Of a stretch of 64,000 nt of DNA, positions 27,802 to 60,092 are shown in pieces. Within the stretch, counting starts at the first letter, position 1; each line of letters opens with the position of its first letter. The stretch is from Pholis gunnellus (lineage: Eukaryota; Chordata; Actinopteri; Perciformes; Pholidae), in contig OU342819.1 of assembly GCA_910591455.2 (NCBI GenBank), positions 19,708,262-19,772,261 on the forward strand, in the 5' to 3' direction. Below the pieces are notes generated by a model. The model saw nothing but the letters and a program-made list of their open reading frames with translations, had not been told where the DNA came from and searched no databases. Position numbers and translations under genes: made by a program.

Positions 27802-28676
27802 AGGAGGAGGAGGAAGGGGGGGATATTATGGGATGCCTGCCCCCTGATCTCTTTGTGTGTGTGCGCGCGCGCGCGGGGTGTGTGTTTTAGTGTGCGAGGG
27901 AGAGAGAGAGAGAGAGGAGACGGCGTCGTGCGCACACGCTGCCTACCCCCCCAAAAAAAACACGGAAATATATTTAAATTGTATGTATACCGTTAGCTTA
28001 ACAAAAAACAAAAAGAGCATCAAAGTATTGATTATTAGACAAAGTGAGCTCGGAGTTACTGGGGTGTTATTTTTGGGGGAAGCTGTGAATCAAGTTGTGA
28101 GTATCCAGTTTAATTTTTTTGGTTTTATTGTTTGTAAAATATAAATACAGAGTAAAGGTAAAGATGGACGGGGTGAGATGGATGCCGGGTTGTTACGAGA
28201 TGTTCTAAGATTAGATATTAAGTGTGCAACCAGGGCTCGTTGTGCTTCTTTATTTTTTAAATTTTTTTTCTCTTAAATCTGAACCGGTCCAGCTCGGGTT
28301 AGCACGCGTGCTAATGGAAACTAACGATAGTGGTAAAGATGGCATGTCAGCTGAACGATGGAGGGTGGTAGTCTGTCTTAACTTGATATAGGTAAAGTTA
28401 AAATATATTGTCCTGAAGTCCACGCGGGGAGTGTTTGTGTTGTGGTGTGTTTTTGTTTTAATTATCTTTTGGTGTTAAAATATTCACTTCCGTCTTCTTT
28501 CTCTTTTTTATTCTTTCTCTTCTGGCCTCAAACCAACTACACCAAACGACTTGGGACGGACTCCAGATTTGGGGGTCAGAACTCTGGATTATCCGACTAA
28601 ACAAAACGTAACTTTTATTTAGTTTAGCTAAACTTGTTAGCTAACTAAATAGAAAGTTTGTCTTGCCCTGTCCGCT

Positions 28677-49327
<20,651 letters not shown>

Positions 49328-49635
49328 AGTGAAACTCTGCGCTTTACCTCGAAAAACCAACCCCCTGCCTCACCTTTGACATTCCTGATTGGTGCACAGC
49401 AGAATGACGGACAGCGCGCTCAAGCTTGAAGCCACGCCCAGTTCACCCCCAAACCCAAAAAACAGACTTTATGGAGGATCGAATCCCTTCCCCGAAGTTT
49501 GAGGCTGTGGACAGAAAAGCTATTTTATTTTTTTCCTCCTTTTTTCAATTTCTGTATTAATATTATTGATATAATGTTATTATGATGGTTTTTTGGGACC
49601 TAAATAAAAAATGTAATAAAGAGTTTGTTTGTGGT
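49328..49635 (+). promoter_or_regulatory. chd4: chd4 3'UTR with tandem poly(A) signals
   Basis: AATAAA occurs at 49603-49608 and 49615-49620, followed by a GTTTGTTTGTGG GT-rich element. This predicts cleavage near 49640 and a short UTR of about 310 nt. Confidence 0.75.
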
Positions 49636-49639
49636 CAGT

Positions 49640-50530
49640 TGGGGGGGGAACGGGCTTCTTTTAGTGTTAAAAATTACCGTTTAATTTGTGCACTTTTACA
49701 TTATGTAAGAAAAGAAACGTACCAGTTTAGTTTCAGGTGTCATTTCATTCATTTTCTTCTTTCAATCTTCACATTAAGAGAAATGGCAGCAGTTGGATTT
49801 TGGTTTTTCAACACGTGTGAATGTGAAGCACTGGTGAGATTCAGTGGATTTAAATAGTTTGAATGTGCATCACGAAACATGGAGCTTGTTGGGTAATCTG
49901 ATTTATATTAATTCTCTTCATGGTATTACTTTTACGACTTTATACTGAAATATGTGACGTTTTGTTTCCTCTCCTGCAGCTGATGTTTTTAACACTCGCT
50001 TTATTTCCAGACAGCAGCTCGTTCACTGATACAAACAAACTTTTTCCAAAAGTATTTTAAGACTCAGATGATCTTAGTACGTCAGTCAGAAGCTCCACTT
50101 CACAGGTTTCCGGGTTAAATGTTTCTACGCTTCCTGGTTCTCTTTGTCAGACGAGCTGAAACTAAATCCCTGACAGCAGTCTGCGAATACCGTTTTGTCC
50201 ACGTTTACTTTACCTTTTTATTATGCAATACAAATTATGTTAATATATAAAAATATTACTTCCTTCAAACCGACAACTTTCACAAAGAGAAAAGATTTAA
50301 TTGGTGTTTCTTGGTCCGTCTCACCATTAATTGCAACTTATTTACCTTTTTTGCATCTTCAATTAGTTCCTCAATTTCCTTTGTTGGATAAATCTGCATA
50401 ATTTATATTTTTAGTAAACATTTAGTCTGTTTAGTATGGAAGCCCATTCCCACCAGCACAAAAAAAAAAAAATTCTATTTTTGCTGGCTGAAAAAAAAAA
50501 AATAAGATTCTATTTTTATTTTTTTATTTC
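49640..50530. other. Intergenic, nothing recognised
   Basis: AT-rich sequence between the chd4 3' end and the tandem array, with two A-rich runs at about 50460-50505. No gene-like frame. Confidence 0.6.
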
Positions 50531-51564
50531 TTTAAAAGTAAAGTAACTTTAAAAGTAACTAAACAAGTAAAGTAACTAAAAAAGTAACTTTAAAAGTAAA
50601 GTAACTAAAAAAGTAACTAAAAAGTAAAGTAACTAAAAAGTAAAGTAACTAAAAAAGTAACTAAAAAGTAAAGTAACTAAAAAAGTAACTAAAAAGTAAA
50701 GTAACTAAAAAAGTAACTAAAAAGTAAAGTAACTAAAAAAGTAACTAAAAAGTAAAGTAACTAAAAAAGTAACTTTAAAAGTAAAGTAACTAAAAAAGTA
50801 ACTTTAAAAGTAAAGTAACTTTAAAAGTAACTAAAAAAGTAAAGTAACTAAAAAAGTAACTTTAAAAGTAAAGTAACTAAAGAAGCAACTTTAAAAATAA
50901 AGTAACTTAAGTAAAGTTATGACTTTTCGACATGGTACACTGACTTTTTCATGACTTTTTTCGACATCCTATACTATGCTGTTTATAACTCCGCAGCAAC
51001 TCCCTTCATCAACATCGATTGTCTTCCTTCAGGATGGAGTCCAATCGCCAAAGACGTTGCACTATTCACATTTGTACAATGTGTAATAAATTATTGTGAA
51101 ATTCTAATGAAGTCTCTCCTGATTGAATGACTTTTTTGACTGTTTTTCGACTTTAACCCCAGTAGAACAAACTGAAAAAACACAATTGGGTTTCATCATT
51201 AAATTCTTTTCTTTACTGCATTTGCACATAATTCACTGAACACACAGAAGTCCAGAAGCATCCAATACATAAACTGACCGATGAAAACAAGGTAAAAACA
51301 ATATGTCTGTAATAAAATACACTTTCATGTTCTTATATGCATAATATAAAAACAATAAAGGAAAATATTTAAATTGCAGTAATTACTATTTACAAAAGGC
51401 ATTTTCTTTTAAAAGGAACTTTTACAACTTCAGTACCTATAAATAAATCAAACTATATGCAGGTCAGGTGCAGTAGTACAAAAAGGCTTTGATATCAGGA
51501 GAGTAAGGTGACAGTTTTACAGGAGGACAGAAAGGCGGGATAAGGCCTGATGAACATTAGGTAG

Positions 51565-51963
51565 CCTGGAGGAGTTCACCAATGAGGAGCGAGTGCTTTT
51601 CCTCCGTTTCGTCTCTGGCCGGTCCAGGTTGCCTTCCAACCCAGCTGATATCACGCAGAAGTTCCAAATCATCAAGGTTGATAGGGTGAGGTCATCGCTA
51701 ACGGAAATAACGAGCCTGTTGACGAGGGCAAACATATCAATAGTACAAACTACTAAACTTTTTCCCCCCATCATGTCCTACAGCCCGTCAACGGCCTCCC
51801 TACTGCACAGACCTGCTTCTTCCTGTTTCGCCTGCCCCCTTACACGAGCCAGGTCATCCTCGCTGAGCGTCTGCGTTACTCCATCCACAACTGCCCCTCC
51901 ATCGACAACTACATGCTGACCCACAACACCGACGCAGCAGACAGCTCCGACACAGAGGAGTGA
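51565..51963 (+). pseudogene. HERC1/2-like HECT C-lobe fragment, copy 1
   Basis: Two exons, 51565-51685 and 51784-51963 (TGA), encode about 99 residues: LEEFTNEERVLFLRFVSGRS up to KVDR, then PVNGLPTAQTCFFLFRLPPY up to SSDTEE. This matches the extreme C-terminus of the large HERC proteins, including the catalytic HECT Cys in TCFF. Acceptor, donor (AGG|GTGAGG), second acceptor (CTACAG) and stop are intact. The HECT N-lobe and upstream exons are missing, so it is a captured fragment, not a gene. Intron retention argues against retroposition. Confidence 0.85.
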
Positions 51964-53106
51964 AGCGGCCAGCTGTGGTCAACCTGGTGATGAATGTATC
52001 TTCTCCCATGCCATGCACATTATGCACTGAACACAGACTTCTATTCGCCAAACCTGTAAGGTTTACAGGTTGTACTGTTTATATGTTGGTTGAAATTAAA
52101 GATATGTGTAGTTTTGGTTTTCCAAATGTGCAAGGTGTTGTAATTAATGCAGTGCTTACTCTGAATCAACACTACAGGGATACGGAATAAGAGTTTTTCA
52201 AATAAAAATAAAGTAACTAAAAAAGTAACTTTAAAAGTAAAGTAACTAAAAAAGTAACTTTAAAAGTAAAGTAACTAAAAAAGTAACTAAAAAGTAAAGT
52301 AACTAAAAAAGTAACTTTAAAAGTAAAGTAACTAAAAAAGTAACTTTAAAAGTAAAGTAACTTTAAAAGTAACTAAAAAAGTAAAGTAACTAAAAAAGTA
52401 ACTTTAAAAGTAAAGTAACTAAAGAAGCAACTTTAAAAATAAAGTAACTTAAGTAAAGTTATGACTTTTCGACATGGTACACTGACTTTTTCATGACTTT
52501 TTTCGACATCCTATACTATGCTGTTTATAACTCCGCAGCAACTCCCTTCATCAACATCGATTGTCTTCCTTCAGGATGGAGTCCAATCGCCAAAGACGTT
52601 GCACTATTCACATTTGTACAATGTGTAATAAATTATTGTGAAATTCTAATGAAGTCTCTCCTGATTGAATGACTTTTTTGACTGTTTTTCGACTTTAACC
52701 CCAGTAGAACAAACTGAAAAAACACAATTGGGTTTCATCATTAAATTCTTTTCTTTACTGCATTTGCACATAATTCACTGAACACACAGAAGTCCAGAAG
52801 CATCCAATACATAAACTGACCGATGAAAACAAGGTAAAAACAATATGTCTGTAATAAAATACACTTTCATGTTCTTATATGCATAATATAAAAACAATAA
52901 AGGAAAATATTTAAATTGCAGTAATTACTATTTACAAAAGGCATTTTCTTTTAAAAGGAACTTTTACAACTTCAGTACCTATAAATAAATCAAACTATAT
53001 GCAGGTCAGGTGCAGTAGTACAAAAAGGCTTTGATATCAGGAGAGTAAGGTGACAGTTTTACAGGAGGACAGAAAGGCGGGATAAGGCCTGATGAACATT
53101 AGGTAG

Positions 53107-53505
53107 CCTGGAGGAGTTCACCAATGAGGAGCGAGTGCTTTTCCTCCGTTTCGTCTCTGGCCGGTCCAGGTTGCCTTCCAACCCAGCTGATATCATGCAG
53201 AAGTTCCAAATCATCAAGGTTGATAGGGTGAGGTCATCGCTAACGGAAATAACGAGCCTGTTGACGAGGGCAAACATATCAATAGTACAAACTACTAAAC
53301 TTTTTCCCCCTATCATGTCCTACAGCCCGTCAACGGCCTCCCTACTGCACAGACCTGCTTCTTCCTGTTTCGCCTGCCCCCTTACACGAGCCAGGTCATC
53401 CTCGCTGAGCGTCTGCGTTACTCCATCCACAACTGCCCCTCCATCGACAACTACATGCTGACCCACAACACCGACGCAGCAGACAGCTCCGACACAGAGG
53501 AGTGA
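53107..53505 (+). pseudogene. HERC1/2-like HECT C-lobe fragment, copy 2
   Basis: Exons 53107-53227 and 53326-53505, exactly 1,542 bp from copy 1. Differs by Thr to Met in PADIMQKF and by a few silent or intronic changes. Splice sites and stop are intact. Confidence 0.85.
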
Positions 53506-54863
53506 AGCGGCCAGCTGTGGTCAACCTGGTGATGAATGTATCTTCTCCCATGCCATGCACATTATGCACTGAACACAGACTTCTATTCGCCAAACCTGTA
53601 AGGTTTACAGGTTGTACTGTTTATATGTTGGTTGAAATTAAAGATATGTGTAGTTCTGGTTTTCCAAATGTGCAAAGTGTTGTAATTAATGCAGTGCTTA
53701 CTCTGAATCAACACTACAGGGATACGGAATAAGAGTTTTTCAAATAAAAATAAAGTAACTAAAAAAGTAACTTTAAAAGTAAAGTAACTAAAAAAGTAAC
53801 TTTAAAAGTAAAGTAACTAAAAAAGTAACTTTAAAAGTAAAGTAACTAAAAAAGTAACTAAAAAAGTAAAGTAACTAAAAAAGTAACTTTAAAAGTAAAG
53901 TAACTTTAAAAGTAACTAAAAAAGTAAAGTAACTAAAAAAGTAACTTTAAAAGTAACTTTAAAAGTAAAGTAACTAAAAAAGTAACTTTAAAAGTAAAGT
54001 AACTAAAAAAGTAACTTTAAAAGTAAAGTAACTAAAAAAGTAACTAAAAAGTAAAGTAACTAAAAAAGTAACTTTAAAAGTAAAGTAACTAAAAAAGTAA
54101 CTTTAAAAGTAAAGTAACTTTAAAAGTAACTAAAAAAGTAAAGTAACTAAAAAAGTAACTTTAAAAGTAAAGTAACTAAAGAAGCAACTTTAAAAATAAA
54201 GTAACTTAAGTAAAGTTATGACTTTTCGACATGGTACACTGACTTTTTCATGACTTTTTTCGACATCCTATACTATGCTGTTTATAACTCCGCAGCAACT
54301 CCCTTCATCAACATCGATTGTCTTCCTTCAGGATGGAGTCCAATCGCCAAAGACGTTGCACTATTCACATTTGTACAATGTGTAATAAATTATTGTGAAA
54401 TTCTAATGAAGTCTCTCCTGATTGAATGACTTTTTTGACTGTTTTTCGACTTTAACCCCAGTAGAACAAACTGAAAAAACACAATTGGGTTTCATCATTA
54501 AATTCTTTTCTTTACTGCATTTGCACATAATTCACTGAAAACACGGAAGTCCAGAAGCATCCAATACATAAACTGACCGATGAAAACAAGGTAAAAACAA
54601 TACGTCTGTAATAAAATACACTTTCATGTTCTTATATGCATAATATAAAAACAATAAAGGAAAATATTTAAATTGCAGTAATTACTATTTACAAAAGGCA
54701 TTTTCTTTTAAAAGGAACTTTTACAACTTCAGTACCTATAAATAAATCAAACTATATGCAGGTCAGGTGCAGTAGTACAAAAAGGCTTTGATATCAGGAG
54801 AGTAAGGTGACAGTTTTACAGGAGGACAGAAAGGCGGGATAAGGCCTGATGAACATTAGGTAG

Positions 54864-55262
54864 CCTGGAGGAGTTCACCAATGAGGAGCGAGTGCTTTTC
54901 CTCCGTTTCGTCTCTGGCCGGTCCAGGTTGCCTTCCAACCCAGCTGATATCACGCAGAAGTTCCAAATCATCAAGGTTGATAGGGTGAGGTCATCGCTAA
55001 CGGAAATAACGAGCCTGTTGACGAGGGCAAACATATCAATAGTACAAACTACTAAACTTTTTCCCCCCATCATGTCCTACAGCCCGTCAACGGCCTCCCT
55101 ACTGCACAGACCTGCTTCTTCCTGTTTCGCCTGCCCCCTTACACGAGCCAGGTCATCCTCGCTGAGCATCTGCGTAACTCCATCCACAACTGCCCCTCCA
55201 TCGACAACTACATGCTGACCCACAACACCGACGCAGCAGACAGCTCCGACACAGAGGAGTGA
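54864..55262 (+). pseudogene. HERC1/2-like HECT C-lobe fragment, copy 3
   Basis: Exons 54864-54984 and 55083-55262. Carries the PADITQKF form like copy 1, and two private changes (AERLRYS to AEHLRNS). Splice sites and stop are intact. Confidence 0.85.
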
Positions 55263-56203
55263 AGCGGCCAGCTGTGGTCAACCTGGTGATGAATGTATCT
55301 TCTCCCATGCCATGCACATTATGCACTGAACACAGACTTCTATTCGCCAAACCTGTAAGGTTTACAGGTTGTACTGTTTATATGTTGGTTGAAATTAAAG
55401 ATATGTGTAGTTTTGGTTTTCCAAATGTGCAAGGTGTTGTAATTAATGCAGTGCTTACTCTGAATCAACACTACAGGGATACGGAATAAGAGTTTTTCAA
55501 ATAGAAATAAAGTAACTAAAAAAGCAACTTTAAAAATAAAGTAACTTAAGTAAAGTTATGACTTTTCGACATGGTACACTGACTTTTTCATGACTTTTTT
55601 CGACATCCTATACTATGCTGTTTATAACTCCGCAGCAACTCCCTTCATCAACATCGATTGTCTTCCTTCAGGATGGAGTCCAATCGCCAAAGACGTTGCA
55701 CTATTCACATTTGTACAATGTGTAATAAATTATTGTGAAATTCTAATGAAGTCTCTCCTGATTGAATGACTTTTTTGACTGTTTTTCGACTTTAACCCCA
55801 GTAGAACAAACTGAAAAAACACAATTGGGTTTCATCATTAAATTCTTTTCTTTACTGCATTTGCACATAATTCACTGAACACACAGAAGTCCAGAAGCAT
55901 CCAATACATAAACTGACCGATGAAAACAAGGTAAAAACAATATGTCTGTAATAAAATACACTTTCATGTTCTTATATGCATAATATAAAAACAATAAAGG
56001 AAAATATTTAAATTGCAGTAATTACTATTTACAAAAGGCATTTTCTTTTAAAAGGAACTTTTACAACTTCAGTACCTATAAATAAATCAAACTATATGCA
56101 GGTCAGGTGCAGTAGTACAAAAAGGCTTTGATATCAGGAGAGTAAGGTGACAGTTTTACAGGAGGACAGAAAGGCGGGATAAGGCCTGATGAACATTAGG
56201 TAG

Positions 56204-56602
56204 CCTGGAGGAGTTCACCAATGAGGAGCGAGTGCTTTTCCTCCGTTTCGTCTCTGGCCGGTCCAGGTTGCCTTCCAACCCAGCTGATATCATGCAGAAG
56301 TTCCAAATCATCAAGGTTGATAGGGTGAGGTCATCGCTAACGGAAATAACGAGCCTGTTGACGAGGGCAAACATATCAATAGTACAAACTACTAAACTTT
56401 TTCCCCCTATCATGTCCTACAGCCCGTCAACGGCCTCCCTACTGCACAGACCTGCTTCTTCCTGTTTCGCCTGCCCCCTTACACGAGCCAGGTCATCCTC
56501 GCTGAGCGTCTGCGTTACTCCATCCACAACTGCCCCTCCATCGACAACTACATGCTGACCCACAACACCGACGCAGCAGACAGCTCCGACACAGAGGAGT
56601 GA
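56204..56602 (+). pseudogene. HERC1/2-like HECT C-lobe fragment, copy 4
   Basis: Exons 56204-56324 and 56423-56602. Carries PADIMQKF like copy 2. Splice sites and stop are intact. Confidence 0.85.
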
Positions 56603-57396
56603 AGCGGCCAGCTGTGGTCAACCTGGTGATGAATGTATCTTCTCCCATGCCATGCACATTATGCACTGAACACAGACTTCTATTCGCCAAACCTGTAAGG
56701 TTTACAGGTTGTACTGTTTATATGTTGGTTGAAATTAAAGATATGTGTAGTTCTGGTTTTCCAAATGTGCAAGGTGTTGTAATTAATGCAGTGCTTACTC
56801 TGAATCAACACTACAGGGATACGGAATAAGAGTTTTTCAAATAAAAATAAAGTAACTAAAAAAGTAACTTTAAAAGTAAAGTAACTAAAAAAGTAACTTT
56901 AAAAGTAAAGTAACTAAAAAAGTAACTAAAAAGTAAAGTAACTAAAAAAGTAACTTTAAAAGTAAAGTAACTAAAAAAGTAACTTTAAAAGTAAAGTAAC
57001 TTTAAAAGTAACTAAAAAAGTAAAGTAACTAAAAAAGTAACTTTAAAAGTAACTAAAAAAGTAAAGTAACTAAAAAAGTAACTTTAAAAGTAACTTTAAA
57101 AGTAAAGTAACTAAAAAAGTAACTTTAAAAGTAAAGTAACTAAAAAAGTAACTAAAAAGTAAAGTAACTAAAAAAGTAACTTTAAAAGTAAAGTAACTAA
57201 AAAAGTAACTTTAAAAGTAAAGTAACTTTAAAAGTAACTAAAAAAGTAAAGTAACTAAAAAAGTAACTTTAAAAGTAAAGTAACTAAAGAAGCAACTTTA
57301 AAAATAAAGTAACTTAAGTAAAGTTATGACTTTTCGACATGGTACACTGACTTTTTCATGACTTTTTTCGACATCCTATACTATGCTGTTTAGAGA

Positions 57397-57453
57397 CGGC
57401 CAGAGACGAAACGGAGGAAAAGCACTCGCTCCTCATTGGTGAACTCCTCCAGG
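57397..57453 (-). pseudogene. Truncated inverted HERC fragment
   Basis: The reverse strand carries only the first 57 bp of exon A (LEEFTNEERVLFLRFVSG), then breaks. The last exon is missing. The rest of the inverted core (to 58100) is non-coding flank. Confidence 0.8.
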
Positions 57454-58629
57454 CTACCTAATGTTCATCAGGCCTTATCCCGCCTTTCTGTCCTGCTGTA
57501 AAACTGTCACCTTACTCTCCTGATATCAAAGCCTTTTTGTACTACTGCACCTGACCTGCATATAGTTTGATTTATTTTAGGTACTGAAGTTGTAAAAGTT
57601 CCTTTTAAAAGAAAATGCCTTTTGTAAATAGTAATTACTGCAATTTAAATATTTTCCTTTATTGTTTTTATATTATGCATATAAGAACATGAAAGTGTAT
57701 TTTATTACAGACGTATTGTTTTTACCTTGTTTTCATCGGTCAGTTTATGTATTGGATGCTTCTGGACTTCCGTGTGTTCAGTGAATTATGTGCAAATGCA
57801 GTAAAGAAAAGAATTTAATGATGAAACCCAATTGTGTTTTTTCAGTTTGTTCTACTGGGGTTAAAGTCGAAAAACAGTCAAAAAAGTCATTCAATCAGGA
57901 GAGACTTCATTAGAATTTCACAATAATTTATTACACATTGTACAAATGTGAATAGTGCAACGTCTTTGGCGATTGGACTCCATCCTGAAGGAAGACAATC
58001 GATGTTGATGAAGGGAGTTGCTGCGGAGTTATAAACAGCATAGTATAGGATGTCGAAAAAAGTCATGAAAAAGTCAGTGTACCATGTCGAAAAGTCATAA
58101 CTTTACTTAAGTTACTTTATTTTTAAAGTTGCTTTTTTAGTTACTTTACTTTTAAAGTTGCTTTTTTAGTTACTTTACTTTTAAAGTTACTTTTTTAGTT
58201 ACTTTACTTTTTTAGTTACTTTTAAAGTTACTTTACTTTTAAAGTTACTTTTTTAGTTACTTTACTTTTAAAGTTACTTTTTTAGTTACTTTACTTTTTA
58301 GTTACTTTTTTAGTTACTTTACTTTTTAGTTACTTTTTTAGTTACTTTACTTTTTTAGTTACTTTTAAAGTTACTTTACTTTTAAAGTTACTTTTTTAGT
58401 TACTTTACTTTCAAAGTTACTTTTTTAGTTACTTTACTTTTTTAGTTACTTTTAAAGTTACTTTACTTTTTTAGTTACTTTACTTTTTTAGTTACTTTAT
58501 TTTTAAAGTTACTTTTTTAGTTACTTTACTTTTTAGTTACTTTTTTAGTTACTTTACTTTTTTAGTTACTTTTAAAGTTACTTTACTTTTAAAGTTACTT
58601 TTTTAGTTACTTTACTTTTTTAGTTATGT

Positions 58630-60090
58630 CGTGTGTCGTTATGTGACACACTGAATTTGATTTACACAATGTGGTCTATACTTGATATAGAGCAACATAA
58701 TGCATGTTTGCGCGTGTTCTCTAGCACCACATAGTGGATACAGGAACTGGTGAAATATTTGCACTACATAATTTCCAGTGTCACACAGTCCAATCATTAA
58801 AAATAAGTCTAACTTGTGGGCTCGCTGTCTGATGGTCGCAGATATTTATGGCCGCTTCTGCCGGCATCCCGCCAGTACCTCCGACGTGCGGGAGGATACG
58901 AGGGCCCGTACATCGCTGCTTGCAGCTTTAATTTTTATTTTACTTTTTTTGCTGGCAGAAAAAAAGTAAAACAAAAAAAGAAATGAGTCACATTCGATCA
59001 AGTTCAGAACACGGAAACATTCAAACACAGAACGGGTCGGGTCACGAGACGATAAAAACTCTAAATTCTTTCCGTCGCTTTTGCCCGAAGTGGAAATGCA
59101 TCAGCAGCAGTACCGACGCTGACAGCTAGGGGGCAGCGTTCCTCAACAAACCTGTACGAGTACAACACAGCTGGACACACAGGAACAAAAAGAAAGCAGG
59201 AATCCATCAACTCTGGTTTAAAAAGCTGTTCACTTTTAGTCCTTTAACACAAACACGTGCAACAAAACGTGACGATCAGCTTAGAACCCGAGTAGTTTCG
59301 GTGCACATTCATTGGATTATTTGTTCGTTTTAAGGTTGATTCAGGTTTTAAACTGTCCTTCCAGTCTGATCAAATCTTCTAGATTCCTCTGTGAAGTATT
59401 TTTATTTTCTTATAACTGGAAGAAAACAATTGTTTTCATTTTTCAAGACTTCCTGATCCCTTAAACTCTGTTTTCGGTTCGTTTAGGAACAAAAAAATCT
59501 GCAGAAACTTGAGACATAACCGTCTTTTAAACTTTCATGTTGGATGTTTGATTCCTTCTGCTTGTCGTGGCTTTGTGTCAATGAGGGGAAGGAGACCAGC
59601 AGAGGTTTGCAGTTTGAACTAGAAGTAAAATCAGGTCACAGATCACTTCCTGTCCCTTTAACTCGGCCTGGAAGCCCAATGCAATCATTTAAATCCTGCT
59701 CTGAGGAGATGGAATATGCTTCTCCCTATTGAACACGAGAAGAAGATGCTTTCTGTCTCATGCAAAACACGTTTAAACAAGATTTTTAATCATCAAATAA
59801 ATCTTTTTACTTTTCTTCTATTAACTTTCCCAATTCAGTCAACACACAAAAAACTAAAACATCACATCCACTCAGGATTCCTGGACAGACGTTTTCTCGA
59901 GAAGAGCCGGGATGGAAACAAGGAGGCAGCGGAGCACGTTACAGACCGAGCATGGAGGTTTCTGAGGAAGAGGAGGAGGAGGATGAGGAGGAGGACGAGG
60001 AGCAGGAGGAGAGGCTGGATTTATGTCTGTGGCTCGGCCGGCGTTGGTGCAGACTCGTCCTGCGACTCGTGCGTCCGTCCCCGAAGACCA
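58630..60090. other. Intergenic / likely vamp1 3'UTR side
   Basis: Non-repetitive sequence with no gene on the + strand. On the - strand it lies downstream of the vamp1 stop, and AATAAA complements (TTTATT) near 58934 and 59400 could end its transcript. A GAGGAGGAG patch at about 59965-60010 would be a (CTC)n tract in that UTR. Confidence 0.45.
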
Positions 60091-60092
60091 GC

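Larger units (their letters stand above)
27575..27835 (-). promoter_or_regulatory. Proximal ZNF410-type site cluster near chd4
   Basis: TATTATGGGATG at 27575 and 27824 are exact reverse complements of CATCCCATAATA, and TATTATGGTCTG is at 27706. The cluster is 0.84-1.1 kb upstream of the chd4 ATG, so probably at or near the promoter. G runs directly precede the second and third sites. Mammalian CHD4 has a ZNF410 cluster at its promoter (recalled knowledge), so a conserved autonomous chd4 control element is the likeliest reading. Confidence 0.75.
50531..58624. repeat. 8.1-kb tandem array: AAGTAACT minisatellite alternating with a HERC-fragment core
   Basis: Minisatellite blocks built from AAAAGTAACTTTAAAAGTAA and AAAGTAACTAAA (50531-50916, 52204-52458, 53746-54215, 55503-55555, 56843-57323) alternate with 1,287-bp cores at 50917-52203, 52459-53745, 54216-55502 and 55556-56842. 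A 69-bp stub of a fifth core (57324-57392) then joins a truncated inverted core (57397-58100), followed by the minisatellite in reverse (58101-58624). Cores are nearly identical. Cores 1 and 3 share variants against 2 and 4. Confidence 0.93.

Noticed and set aside
51517..57000. Array as a CRISPR or as functional herc genes
   Set aside because: CRISPR is excluded: eukaryotic DNA, and 1.3-kb near-identical cores instead of short unique spacers. A functional gene is excluded because the HECT N-lobe, RCC1 domains and a promoter are absent.
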